From contig JAHDBX010000011.1 in NCBI GenBank assembly GCA_020630145.1, positions 1 through 14,392 on the forward strand: DNA of 14,392 bases, read 5' to 3'. This DNA is from Gammaproteobacteria bacterium. Its GTDB lineage: Bacteria; Pseudomonadota; Gammaproteobacteria; HTCC5015. Shown one piece after another: positions 1 to 8,615 of this stretch; the first letter of the stretch is position 1, and each line of letters begins with the position of its first letter. Both the position numbers and the translations under genes were made by a program. The notes under the pieces were generated by a model. That model was not told the origin of the DNA. It saw nothing but the letters and a program-made list of their open reading frames with translations, and ran no database searches.

Positions 1-221
1 AAAGTGTGCCTATGGTCATAATAGTTTTTAACCAATATTGCTAATGCTATTACCGTCAATAGTAAGTTGTGAGAATTGATAGCTCTGCTATTTTCAACTT
101 CTTCTAAGAGTAGAGAAACGCTGGTTTGATAAAAGATCACCAGTAAAGCTAATGCTAGCCATAAGCCTAAATCTTTCTTTTCAAAACGAAAATAGCCAGT
201 ATTAATAATATGTTTAAACAT
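1..221 (-). CDS. Partial membrane protein, candidate exosortase N-terminus (3' end outside window)
   Basis: An open frame of 73 codons starts with ATG at 221 and runs off the left edge of the window without a stop. It overlaps the end of prsR by 8 bp (ATGTTTAA), which is a translational-coupling arrangement. The visible protein has a short charged N-terminus, a hydrophobic segment at about residues 19-31 ending in FYQTSVSLL, a polar stretch, then NSHNLLL and a second hydrophobic segment at about 52-64 followed by basic residues. Exosortases begin in a similar way: a first membrane helix ending in an FYxT/FWPT-like motif, a short loop, an (S/A)HG-like motif and a second helix. Being next to prsR, prsK and an EpsB-2 sugar transferase supports that reading. 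The catalytic Cys/Arg/His residues of the family lie beyond the window, so the function is inferred. It could also be another integral membrane protein of the EPS locus. Confidence 0.6.
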   Translation of the reverse strand, partial: MFKHIINTGYFRFEKKDLGLWLALALLVIFYQTSVSLLLEEVENSRAINSHNLLLTVIALAILVKNYYDHRHT

Positions 222-1587
222 CTAGAGAAAATTTTGAAATTAAATCGTAAAGAGTAGGGCGGCTAATGTCTAAAACTTTGGCGGCCTTGCTAATATTGTT
301 GTCGCATTGTTTCAATGCTTGAATAATGGTTGTTTTTTCTACAGCCTCACGCGCTTCTTTGAGTGTGTAAGGCTGGTTGTTTGTTAAGTTAGGTTGTTCG
401 ATCTCATTTTCTTCCTGAAGTTCCATGTCTTGCGCGCTTATAATGCCATTGTCGCAAAGAAAGAAAGCGCGTTTGAGTTTGTTTTCTAATTCACGGATAT
501 TGCCAGGCCAATTATGTTCTTGCATGGCGTGCAAGGCGCTATTGTTTAAGGTGACGTTATTATGATTATCTTTATTCATTTTTCGCAGAATAAAGCGGGC
601 TATAGCAATAATGTCGTCTTGGCGTTCGCGCAAAGGTGGAATATTAACGGTAACTTCGGCAATACGGTAGTATAAATCTTCTCTGAATTCGCCAGCAGAA
701 ATGAGTTCTTCGAGGTTTCTGTGGCTTGCAGACACAATGCGTACATCAACACTGATATGTTCCCGGCCGCCTATTCTCTCTATTGTCCGTTCTTGTATAA
801 AGCGTAATAGCTTAACTTGTATGTTAAGAGGGATGTCGCCTACTTCATCTAGCAATAGTGTGCCACCATTGGCTTGCTCTATTTTGCCAATGGTTCTTTT
901 TGTTGCGCCCGTAAACGCACCTTTTTCGTGGCCAAATAATTCGCTTTCTAATAAGTTTTCAGGGATGGCCGCACAGTTAATAGCAACAAATGGTCCATCC
1001 TTTCGGTTGCTAAGCGTATGTAAAGCATTAGCAAATAGCTCTTTTCCGGTGCCGGATTCACCATTTAAAAAAGTACTAACATTAGCTGGCGCCAATTTTT
1101 CTATTTGTCGGCAAGTCTTAAGCATGATTTCACTGCTGGCTATAATGCCTGGCAAGGTGCTTTGAGGTGCGGCTATCTCAACAAGCTTCTCATACTCTCG
1201 TTCTAGCTCATAAACACGACATGCTCTATCTAGCGTGATTTTAAGTATGTCGATATCAATGGGTTTTTGATAAAAATCGAATGCACCCTGGTTAATGCTA
1301 CGAATAGCATTCGCTCTATCATGGTTGCCAGTAACCATAATAATTTTCGTTAGAGGTGATATTTCCAATATGGCATCAAGTGTTGCCAAGCCTTCTCTGG
1401 CGTCATCAGGTGCGGGCGGTAAGCCTAAATCCAATGTAGCAACAGCGGGTTTAAACTGTTTTACAAAGCTTATGGCTTCTTCTTTATTGTTGGCAATGTG
1501 CACATCAAATTCATCAAATGCCCAGCGCAGTTGCTTTTGAATGCCTATGTCATCTTCGACAATTAATAGTTTTTTTAACTTACTCAT
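214..1587 (-). CDS. prsR: PEP-CTERM-box response regulator PrsR (sigma-54 activator)
   Basis: This is a 457-residue NtrC-type response regulator. The receiver domain (about 5-120) has the acidic pocket E11-D12-D13, the phosphoacceptor D53 in the run LDLGLPPAPDD, which is characteristic of PrsR, and the conserved K108. The AAA+ domain has Walker A GESGTGKE (176-183), the sigma-54 contact loop GAFTGA (223-228) and Walker B LLLDE (244-248). A Fis-type helix-turn-helix (NISKAAKVLDISRPTLYDLI) lies close to the C-terminus. In exosortase systems PrsR, paired with PrsK, is associated with sigma-54 promoters of EPS and PEP-CTERM genes. The gene starts 6 bp after the prsK stop with a weak AAAAGA ribosome site, so it is probably co-transcribed and coupled. 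All key residues are present and the protein looks functional. Confidence 0.95.
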   Translation of the reverse strand: MSKLKKLLIVEDDIGIQKQLRWAFDEFDVHIANNKEEAISFVKQFKPAVATLDLGLPPAPDDAREGLATLDAILEISPLTKIIMVTGNHDRANAIRSINQGAFDFYQKPIDIDILKITLDRACRVYELEREYEKLVEIAAPQSTLPGIIASSEIMLKTCRQIEKLAPANVSTFLNGESGTGKELFANALHTLSNRKDGPFVAINCAAIPENLLESELFGHEKGAFTGATKRTIGKIEQANGGTLLLDEVGDIPLNIQVKLLRFIQERTIERIGGREHISVDVRIVSASHRNLEELISAGEFREDLYYRIAEVTVNIPPLRERQDDIIAIARFILRKMNKDNHNNVTLNNSALHAMQEHNWPGNIRELENKLKRAFFLCDNGIISAQDMELQEENEIEQPNLTNNQPYTLKEAREAVEKTTIIQALKQCDNNISKAAKVLDISRPTLYDLISKFSLDV

Positions 1588-1593
1588 AATCTT

Positions 1594-3624
1594 TTACGCT
1601 TGAACAATCGGTAGTGATATCATAAATTCTGTTCCCTTGCCGACCTGACTCCTTACTTTACCATCACCACCTATTTCACGGGCATATTTTCGTACTTCGT
1701 AGGCACCTATGCCCATGCCAGATGCACCTTTGGTGGTATAGAAAGGTTTGAAGAGCTTATTGTCAATAAAATCTTGAGACATGCCGTCACCGTTGTCATC
1801 AAATACTATCTCAACAAGGTCATCAATAACGCTGGTCGATATATAAATCTCGCTACTGTTGGCTTGTTGGGCATTACGGAGTATATGGCCAATTTGTATA
1901 AGCAAATCTTCATGCTTCGCTTTGACTAATAAATTTTCTTTTTGGCTAAGTAAATTGATTTTGCATGCGCTATTGGAAAATGCATGCGCGCATTCCTGTA
2001 ATACTGTACTTAAGGTGCAACTATTGTTTGTTGATGGCTGTGAGTCAGCATGCAGGTTGCTAATAAGGTTTTGCATTGTGCTTACCGAGTTGGCAATAGT
2101 TTCTATCATGTCGTCAATAAATTCTGGTTTGTTCTTATGTTTGGCAGCGTTTTGTACCAACAATGATTGTTGCGATATTAAGTTGCGCAGGTCATGGATA
2201 ATAAAAGTGGTTGTTTGGTGAAATGCTTCAAACTGTTTCGCTTCTGACAGTGCATTAGCATGAGCATGCTCCATTAAATAACTACCTAGCTGTCTACCAA
2301 CGGTTTTAAATATATCTAAATCTTCCCAATTTAAGTCTTCGTTATACTCCGTCTTTTCAAGTACTACAAAGCCATTCAGTTTGTCTTCATGAATTAAAGG
2401 GATAGCTAACCATAGTTTGCTTAAACTGTTTAGCTCAGTAGGTGGCGGTGTGTATTCGTTATTTGTATTGCTATCAAAGATAACGATATTGCCTGATGCG
2501 AGCGACTGAACTATAGGGTGAGAATGGTTAAAGCTAACATTTTCGTCCAAGCCCATATTCCATTGGCCGTCGATAGCGAAGTCGTGGTTGCTGTTGTCGG
2601 ACCAAAGAATACCACCGTTGGTTTGCGCCAAGTCAGCCAATACTTTGATAATTTTTTCTTGTAAGCTTAAGCTGCTGTCAAGGTTTGATATTGTATTGAT
2701 GAGTTTTAACCATTCAACACGATAATCGTATTTATTTTTGAAAAAGTGTTTGCTGATAAATGTTGAAACTTGATAACGCAAACTTTTTGAAGACAGTAAT
2801 AGTAGTAAAAAAATCAGGCTGGCAAAAATAAGTAAGGCCAGGAAAAAATCAGCTAAATCTCCCGCTATGCTGCGAACATAAATGCTTGCAAATACGAGAG
2901 CTGCTAGATAAATACTGCACAGGAACAAGGTAAAAGAAGTGGTAACAACTTGCCGTGAAACAAAAATATTCAATGACCAATTAGGATTTCTTGCAATCGC
3001 TAACGCTATCAGTGGAATGCTGATGGCACTGACTATACCGCGTGTACTCCAAATGAGTAAATTAACATCATGGAATAGTAGTAAGTATGAAAATATGCAC
3101 AAGTCATAGATGAAGATGCCCACTATGCCTAAGCAGAGGAGTTTGATAGACCAGCGCTGTTGTTTGCTGGTGCTACGGTACAGGCTTTCTATTGAGTAAA
3201 TACCGATAATGATTGAAATAATGAGCAAAAATATAATGTTATTGATGCCACTTTCGAAAGAAAACAGGGTCTTTTCAAAAAATGTAAGATGGATAGCTAT
3301 GCTGATGCTGATAGCGAGTATGGCAAGGCTGCATAAGCTGGCGACATGTTTGAGGGCTGAGGTCAGTGTTGGCGCTGACAAGCTAATGATCAGTAATGTC
3401 CATATGCTGTATCGCAAAGCTTCCAGTGGCAGGTAGTGCACGCCATTTATGAATGCTACTTTGGTGTTGATGGCGAGCAAAATATTCCAAATAGCACTAA
3501 TTGTTAATGCGCTTGCAAGCAAAAGAGCCGTTTTATTTTTCTGGCTGTTTACCATTAGAATAAGCAGCAAAACGATGTTTGCTGCTGCACCTAATAGAAA
3601 GCTATAAAACGCTATGTCTTGCAC
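1594..3624 (-). CDS. prsK: PEP-CTERM system membrane histidine kinase PrsK
   Basis: This is a 676-residue sensor kinase. The first 280 residues contain about eight or nine hydrophobic segments (roughly 5-27, 34-52, 68-90, 95-113, 127-146, 159-183, 189-209, 227-249 and 257-278), as is usual for PrsK. A GAF-like region follows (about 300-450). The H-box FIIHDLRN places the phosphorylated histidine at H477, and the following segment (ISQQSLLVQNAAKH) is typical of the family. The ATPase domain has an N-box with N584, a G1 box DDNGDG (609-614) and a G2 segment GMGIGAYEV. The start is GTG at 3624, six bases after an AGGT ribosome site that lies in one arm of a perfect inverted repeat. It is the expected partner of PrsR, encoded immediately downstream. 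The signal it senses is unknown. Confidence 0.93.
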   Translation of the reverse strand: MQDIAFYSFLLGAAANIVLLLILMVNSQKNKTALLLASALTISAIWNILLAINTKVAFINGVHYLPLEALRYSIWTLLIISLSAPTLTSALKHVASLCSLAILAISISIAIHLTFFEKTLFSFESGINNIIFLLIISIIIGIYSIESLYRSTSKQQRWSIKLLCLGIVGIFIYDLCIFSYLLLFHDVNLLIWSTRGIVSAISIPLIALAIARNPNWSLNIFVSRQVVTTSFTLFLCSIYLAALVFASIYVRSIAGDLADFFLALLIFASLIFLLLLLSSKSLRYQVSTFISKHFFKNKYDYRVEWLKLINTISNLDSSLSLQEKIIKVLADLAQTNGGILWSDNSNHDFAIDGQWNMGLDENVSFNHSHPIVQSLASGNIVIFDSNTNNEYTPPPTELNSLSKLWLAIPLIHEDKLNGFVVLEKTEYNEDLNWEDLDIFKTVGRQLGSYLMEHAHANALSEAKQFEAFHQTTTFIIHDLRNLISQQSLLVQNAAKHKNKPEFIDDMIETIANSVSTMQNLISNLHADSQPSTNNSCTLSTVLQECAHAFSNSACKINLLSQKENLLVKAKHEDLLIQIGHILRNAQQANSSEIYISTSVIDDLVEIVFDDNGDGMSQDFIDNKLFKPFYTTKGASGMGIGAYEVRKYAREIGGDGKVRSQVGKGTEFMISLPIVQA

Positions 3625-3627
3625 GTG

Positions 3628-3653
3628 AATACCTGTTTTGTTCAGCAGGTATT
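3628..3653. repeat. Perfect 8-bp inverted repeat over -10 box and ribosome site of prsK
   Basis: AATACCTG (3628-3635) and CAGGTATT (3646-3653) are perfect reverse complements separated by 10 bp. Read on the minus strand, the right half of the hairpin contains the AGGT ribosome binding site of prsK. The left half overlaps a perfect TATAAT at 3656-3651, which has no good -35 partner. The element could be a hairpin masking the ribosome site in transcripts from upstream, or an operator over an internal promoter. Both readings are inferences. Confidence 0.55.
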
Positions 3654-3701
3654 ATAAGCAGTAAGCCAAACCCCTGCTACAACGTTTATGTTAAGAAAGG
3701 T

Positions 3702-5078
3702 TTAGCGAGCGCCTTTGCCGAATAAGACGATTTCGACGGTTTGTATCAAAATCAAGAAGTCGAATAAAACGGTATGATTTTTGATGTAATACAAGTCATA
3801 TTGGAGCTTTTGTATAGAGTCCGCTTCATTAGCGCCATATGGGTAACGAAGTTGCGCCCAGCCAGCTATGCCAGGTTTAAACAGGTAGCGTTGTTTGTAA
3901 AAGGGAATACGCTCAATTAAACCTTTATCAAACTCAGGGCGTTCAGGCCGTGGGCCTACTAGGCTCATCGTGCCGTTCAGAACATTGAATAATTGTGGTA
4001 GCTCATCAATACGTGTTTTGCGCATAAAAGCGCCTACACGAGTGATGCGCGGATCATTCTCTTGTGCCCAAACTGCGCCAAATTTTTCAGCGTCAGTGCG
4101 CATGCTGCGAAATTTCAATATGCTAAAAACTTTGCCGTGCTGGCCGACACGTTTTTGCGAATAAAAAATAGGCTGGCCAAAACCACTCTCTATCATGATT
4201 GCTAATGCTGCAAGTAGCATAAAAGGCCACAGCAATAGAAGCATGATAAGGCTAAAAGTGAGGTCAAACAGGCGTTTAAAGACGTTGCTGAAGCGGCGTG
4301 GCAAGAAAGCATCTGAAAAAATAATATTGCTAGGGTGGAGCTGCTGAATGTTTACCGCATTAGAAATACGTTCGCAGAACTCAACCAAGTTGGATACTTT
4401 TACACCGTTTGACTTGCAGACCATTAAATCTTCTACGGGCAGAGACTGGCGGCGATCATCCATCGCTTCAACGATTTCTGTTATTTTGTACTGCGCAACA
4501 ATGTCAGAGAGCTCAGTGCCTTCGCCAAGTTGTATAACCGGCGCATTGCTCACTAAGGGGTCTTGGTCGTCGTAAGAAAGGTAGCCGCACAGAGCAAATT
4601 CATGTGCGTGCTTGTCATTAGCAAACATGTTTCGCGCGCGTTCACCTGCACCTAGCACCAAAATACGTCTCTTTAGTGAGCTATTGTTACGACTAAATAG
4701 CTTAAGTAGGCCAAAGCGAACCAGGCATAAGCAAATACAAGCTAAGCCGCCTGCTATAGTAATTGATGCAATAGAGATGTTTTCAAAAGGGAATACTTGC
4801 AGGAAAATAGCCATGCAGATAACAGCAAAAAAACAGCTAAAAACAAAGCGTTGTATGGTGCCCGAAAAGCCTTGGGGGGCACTAGTCGACTGATATAAGC
4901 CAAGTGACAACATAGCTGCAAATATAAAACCGCTCAGTATAAGAGAGGCAGGAAGCCATTTTGTGCTGTCAGCTGAAATAACGCCTACGCCGGTGGCTAG
5001 CATTAGGACAGCAGCTTCACAAATTGCTAATAGCAATAACGTGATGCTCAGGTGGTGATTAAATAGTTTTACAGTCAC
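3702..5078 (-). CDS. Exosortase-associated lipid-carrier sugar transferase (EpsB-2/TIGR03013 type)
   Basis: This 458-residue polyprenyl-phosphate hexose-1-phosphate transferase probably starts exopolysaccharide repeat units on undecaprenyl phosphate at the inner membrane. Four N-terminal membrane segments lie near 11-33, 43-63, 79-96 and 105-125. A nucleotide-binding-like cytoplasmic domain follows, with [13 protein letters not shown] at 138-150. A further hydrophobic segment at about 269-296 opens the catalytic domain. That domain carries KFRSMRTDA, the D358-E359 pair in RIDELPQL, and GPRPERP (375-381), all conserved in the WcaJ/WbaP/PglC catalytic core. Length and architecture match the exosortase-linked EpsB-2 family. 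The start is GTG at 5078, preceded by AAGGA. A nearby upstream ATG is out of frame. As first gene of the prsK-prsR operon it stands behind a sigma-54 promoter. Its sugar specificity cannot be read from the sequence. Confidence 0.9.
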   Translation of the reverse strand: MTVKLFNHHLSITLLLLAICEAAVLMLATGVGVISADSTKWLPASLILSGFIFAAMLSLGLYQSTSAPQGFSGTIQRFVFSCFFAVICMAIFLQVFPFENISIASITIAGGLACICLCLVRFGLLKLFSRNNSSLKRRILVLGAGERARNMFANDKHAHEFALCGYLSYDDQDPLVSNAPVIQLGEGTELSDIVAQYKITEIVEAMDDRRQSLPVEDLMVCKSNGVKVSNLVEFCERISNAVNIQQLHPSNIIFSDAFLPRRFSNVFKRLFDLTFSLIMLLLLWPFMLLAALAIMIESGFGQPIFYSQKRVGQHGKVFSILKFRSMRTDAEKFGAVWAQENDPRITRVGAFMRKTRIDELPQLFNVLNGTMSLVGPRPERPEFDKGLIERIPFYKQRYLFKPGIAGWAQLRYPYGANEADSIQKLQYDLYYIKNHTVLFDFLILIQTVEIVLFGKGAR

Positions 5079-5150
5079 TTGGTCTTTTCCTTCATTTAGG
5101 AGCTCTCTTTAGTGGAGCTTTCTAGAATTTAAATTTTGTATATATATTAA

Positions 5151-5166
5151 TGCAAAGCTTGTGCCA
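5151..5166 (-). promoter_or_regulatory. Sigma-54 (-24/-12) promoter of the EPS/prsK/prsR operon
   Basis: On the minus strand the sequence is TGGCACAAGCTTTGCA, which matches the published consensus TGGCACRNNNNTTGCW at every fixed position with correct spacing. The GC of the -12 element is at 5153-5152, so transcription should start near 5140 and leave a leader of about 60 nt before the sugar transferase GTG at 5078. The operon encodes PrsR, which carries the GAFTGA motif needed to activate this type of promoter, so autoregulation is likely. Confidence 0.88.
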
Positions 5167-5224
5167 AAACCCCAAGCCATTGATTTGCATAGAAAAAAAT
5201 GAATTTTACGCCTTATTTCTTTTT

Positions 5225-5252
5225 AAAACTGTGTGCTTGACGACAAAACTGT
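5225..5252. promoter_or_regulatory. Candidate activator site: AAAACTGT direct repeats 20 bp apart
   Basis: AAAACTGT occurs at 5225-5232 and again at 5245-5252, a period of 20 bp or about two helical turns. The pair lies about 85-112 bp upstream of the predicted sigma-54 start, which is the usual distance for enhancer sites of NtrC-type activators. It may bind PrsR, but an 8-bp repeat in AT-rich DNA can arise by chance. Confidence 0.35.
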
Positions 5253-5307
5253 TTAAGATTTCAACGCATAGACGAGATTTATACAATATTTGAGATTTGC
5301 CCTGTCT

Positions 5308-6279
5308 TTATTGCAGGCGTTCAATTGAGAATAGGGCTAAATTGCGCAAGGCATCTTTATAAGCGTTTTCTGGTAGTAGATTAATTGCTGCGCAGGCTTT
5401 GTCTACTTCTTGCTTGGCTGCGTTCATTGTATACTTTATGGCGCCACATTCCTTAACAATTTGAATAATATCTTCGGCGTGCTCTTTTTCGCCATTCACA
5501 ATGGCTTGTCTTACTTGTTCTGCTTGAGGCTTCGGTGCGTTCTTTAGCGCATAAATAAGTGGCAAGGTTGGTTTGCCTTCAGCCAGATCATCGCCAATGT
5601 TCTTACCTAAGGTATCTGCATCAGATGTATAGTCCAGCACGTCATCAACCAGTTGAAAAGCCGTGCCTAAGTGCATGCCATAGGCCGCCATAGCCGTTTC
5701 AGTAGCCTTATCTTGCTTGGCGAGTATTGCGCCAATTAAAGTAGCCGCTTCAAAAAGCTTAGCTGTTTTGCTCAAGATAACGCGTAAATAGTCTTCTTCA
5801 TCAATATCCGTGTTATGGATATTGAGTAATTGCATGACTTCGCCTTCAGCAATCACATTGGTTGTATTCGCAAATATACCCATAATGCGCATATTTTCAA
5901 TTTCAACCATCATCTCAAAAGCGCGCGAGTATAAAAAATCACCTACAAGTACGCTGGCCTCATTGCCAAATAAGGCATTTGCGGTTTCTTTGCCACGGCG
6001 AAGCTCTGAAGCATCAACAACGTCGTCGTGCAGTAGGGTTGCTGTGTGAATAAACTCAATAATAGCGGCGCTTTGAATGTGTTGCTCGCCTTGGTAACCG
6101 CAGGCTTTTGCGGCTAAAAGTGCCAAAACAGGCCGCAAACGCTTGCCACCGCTGTTAATAATGTACCTACTTAATTCATTGATTAATACAATATCCGATT
6201 GCAAGCGTTCCTGTATGCACTGGTCAACAGCGTCAAAGTCATCCTGAATTAAGTCGAGAACATTGTTTATATTTATCAT
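5308..6279 (-). CDS. ispB: Octaprenyl diphosphate synthase
   Basis: This 323-residue trans-prenyltransferase extends farnesyl diphosphate with isopentenyl diphosphate units to make the ubiquinone side chain. The first aspartate-rich motif is LLHDDVVD (D85, D86, D89) and the second is LVDDVLDYTSD (D212, D213, D216). GGKRLRP (44-50) is the conserved isopentenyl diphosphate site near the N-terminus. Length and start agree with E. coli IspB. The gene diverges from rplU, the standard gammaproteobacterial arrangement. It has its own promoter (6324-6352) but almost no Shine-Dalgarno sequence before the ATG. No clear terminator is visible between its stop and the sigma-54 promoter region downstream. 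Chain length (eight or nine units) cannot be settled from the sequence. Confidence 0.95.
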   Translation of the reverse strand: MININNVLDLIQDDFDAVDQCIQERLQSDIVLINELSRYIINSGGKRLRPVLALLAAKACGYQGEQHIQSAAIIEFIHTATLLHDDVVDASELRRGKETANALFGNEASVLVGDFLYSRAFEMMVEIENMRIMGIFANTTNVIAEGEVMQLLNIHNTDIDEEDYLRVILSKTAKLFEAATLIGAILAKQDKATETAMAAYGMHLGTAFQLVDDVLDYTSDADTLGKNIGDDLAEGKPTLPLIYALKNAPKPQAEQVRQAIVNGEKEHAEDIIQIVKECGAIKYTMNAAKQEVDKACAAINLLPENAYKDALRNLALFSIERLQ

Positions 6280-6323
6280 TATATTAGGCGCTTATGGGCT
6301 CAGCCGGTATTTTTAGGCAGCCG

Positions 6324-6352
6324 ATGCTAGGACCAAGCCGCGGCGCTGTCAA
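6324..6352 (-). promoter_or_regulatory. Sigma-70 promoter of ispB
   Basis: On the minus strand a perfect -35 TTGACA (6352-6347) is followed by a 17-bp spacer and TAGCAT (6329-6324), which has two mismatches to TATAAT. Predicted start is near 6317, giving a leader of about 37 nt to the ispB ATG at 6279. Confidence 0.6.
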
Positions 6353-6402
6353 GTAATAAACATAAAAAGCGCATTTATTCGTTGTAAAACACTATAAATA
6401 CA

Positions 6403-6431
6403 TTGACCTCATGGTGGGAAAAATATAAAAT
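6403..6431 (+). promoter_or_regulatory. Sigma-70 promoter of rplU-rpmA
   Basis: TTGACC (6403-6408), a 17-bp spacer and TAAAAT (6426-6431) form a good promoter. It is followed two bases later by GCGCCCTTTTT, a GC-rich discriminator and probable start region typical of growth-rate-controlled genes. Start is expected near 6438, leaving a leader of about 80 nt. Confidence 0.7.
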
Positions 6432-6519
6432 TTGCGCCCTTTTTCTATGTGTCTGAGTGGATTGGCTGATTAGAGCAGCTTTTGGGCATAGAATTATTTA
6501 AATATTTAGTGAGATAAAC

Positions 6520-7158
6520 ATGTACGCAATTATTAAAACAGGCGGCAAGCAATACAAAGTCTCTCAGGGGTCAACACTCCGTATAGAGCGCTTGCACGCA
6601 GCAGAAGGCGACACAGTTGATTTCGATCAAGTTCTAATGATCGTTGACGGTGATAATATCAATGTAGGCACACCTTTTATTGAAGGAACCGTCGTAAGCG
6701 CAGATATTAAAGCGCATGGCCGTGCTAAGAAAGTTGAAATTATCAAATTTAAGCGTCGTAAGCACCATCGTAAGCAGATGGGTCATCGTCAAGATTACAC
6801 AGAAGTTGAAATCACCGCTATTGGTGGTAAAGCGGCAGCAAAACCAAAGCCTGCAGCTAAAAAGAAAGTGGCTAAAAAAGCAGCTGAGCCAAAAGCCGCT
6901 GCACCTAAGCCGGCTGCTTCAGCTGAAAAATTCCTTTCAGGTCCACAAGGCGAAGCCGACGACTTGAAGAAAATCAGCGGTGTAGGCCCTGTATTAGAAG
7001 GCAAATTAAACGATCTTGGTATTTACCACTTCTGGCAAGTCGCTGCATTTACAGCAGATGACATCGCTATGGTTGATGACAAGTTAAATTTCAAAGGCCG
7101 CATCGAACGTGATGATTGGCTAACTCAAGCAAAGCAATTTGCAGAAGAAGTTAAGTAG
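6520..7158 (+). CDS. rplU: 50S ribosomal protein L21 with C-terminal helix-hairpin-helix-like extension
   Basis: Residues 1-103 are a complete L21, starting MYAIIKTGGKQYKV and ending with the KRRKHHRKQMGHRQ rRNA-binding region. Bacterial L21 is usually about 103 residues, but this protein has 212. Residues 104-139 are a low-complexity Ala/Lys/Pro linker. Residues 147-210 form a second domain with DDLKKISGVGPVLEGKLNDL (a helix-hairpin-helix-like core) and FKGRIERDDWLTQAK. As far as I recall, similar tails occur on L21, and on the NADH dehydrogenase subunit NuoE, in many alphaproteobacteria. One continuous frame with one codon style argues against an assembly fusion. The gene is first in the operon, with rpmA 12 bp downstream. 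The role of the tail is not known to me. Confidence 0.95.
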   Translation: MYAIIKTGGKQYKVSQGSTLRIERLHAAEGDTVDFDQVLMIVDGDNINVGTPFIEGTVVSADIKAHGRAKKVEIIKFKRRKHHRKQMGHRQDYTEVEITAIGGKAAAKPKPAAKKKVAKKAAEPKAAAPKPAASAEKFLSGPQGEADDLKKISGVGPVLEGKLNDLGIYHFWQVAAFTADDIAMVDDKLNFKGRIERDDWLTQAKQFAEEVK

Positions 7159-7170
7159 AGGACATAGAAA

Positions 7171-7428
7171 ATGGCACATAAGAAAGCTGGTGGTAGTACC
7201 CGTAACGGTCGCGATTCCGTCTCCAAACGCCTTGGTGTTAAGCGTTTTGGTGGTCAAGTAGTAAAAGCGGGCAGTATTATTGTTCGTCAACGTGGTACAA
7301 AATTTCACGCGGGTGACAATGTAGGTTGTGGTAAAGACCACACACTATTTGCTAAAGCAGACGGCAAAGTGGAGTTCCAAGTTAAAGGCCCGCTGAAGCG
7401 TAAATTTGTTAGCATAGTTGCTGCTTAG
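7171..7428 (+). CDS. rpmA: 50S ribosomal protein L27
   Basis: This 85-residue L27 begins [16 protein letters not shown], the flexible N-terminal arm that reaches the peptidyl transferase centre. The family signature [15 protein letters not shown] follows. It lacks the cleavable N-terminal leader seen in Firmicutes. A good ribosome site (AGAGGA) lies between the rplU stop and this ATG. A strong terminator (7490-7521) follows, so this is the last gene of the high-expression rplU-rpmA unit. Confidence 0.98.
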   Translation: MAHKKAGGSTRNGRDSVSKRLGVKRFGGQVVKAGSIIVRQRGTKFHAGDNVGCGKDHTLFAKADGKVEFQVKGPLKRKFVSIVAA

Positions 7429-7489
7429 TTTAATCAGTATCCGTAATATGATCAGTAACTAGGCTTTAATATAAGTCTGGTGATCAATC

Positions 7490-7521
7490 AAAACCCCATC
7501 AGACTACTGATGGGGTTTTTT
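7490..7521 (+). terminator. Rho-independent terminator after rpmA
   Basis: A 13-bp perfect stem runs from AAAACCCCATCAG (7490-7502) through loop ACTA to CTGATGGGGTTTT (7507-7519), and the T-run continues to 7521. It separates rpmA from obgE. No convincing promoter is seen between it and obgE, so obgE probably depends on partial read-through. Confidence 0.92.
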
Positions 7522-7531
7522 GTATGTATGA

Positions 7532-8596
<1,065 letters not shown>

Positions 8597-8615
8597 GAGG
8601 GCAGCATAACGTAAC

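Noticed and set aside
701..1165. 154-codon plus-strand open frame inside prsR
   Set aside because: It lies antisense to a fully conserved AAA+ domain, and its product has no recognisable motif, so it is a shadow frame.
6471..6486. GCTG/CAGC hairpin followed by TTTT in the rplU leader, as an attenuator
   Set aside because: A 4-bp stem is too weak to act as a terminator.
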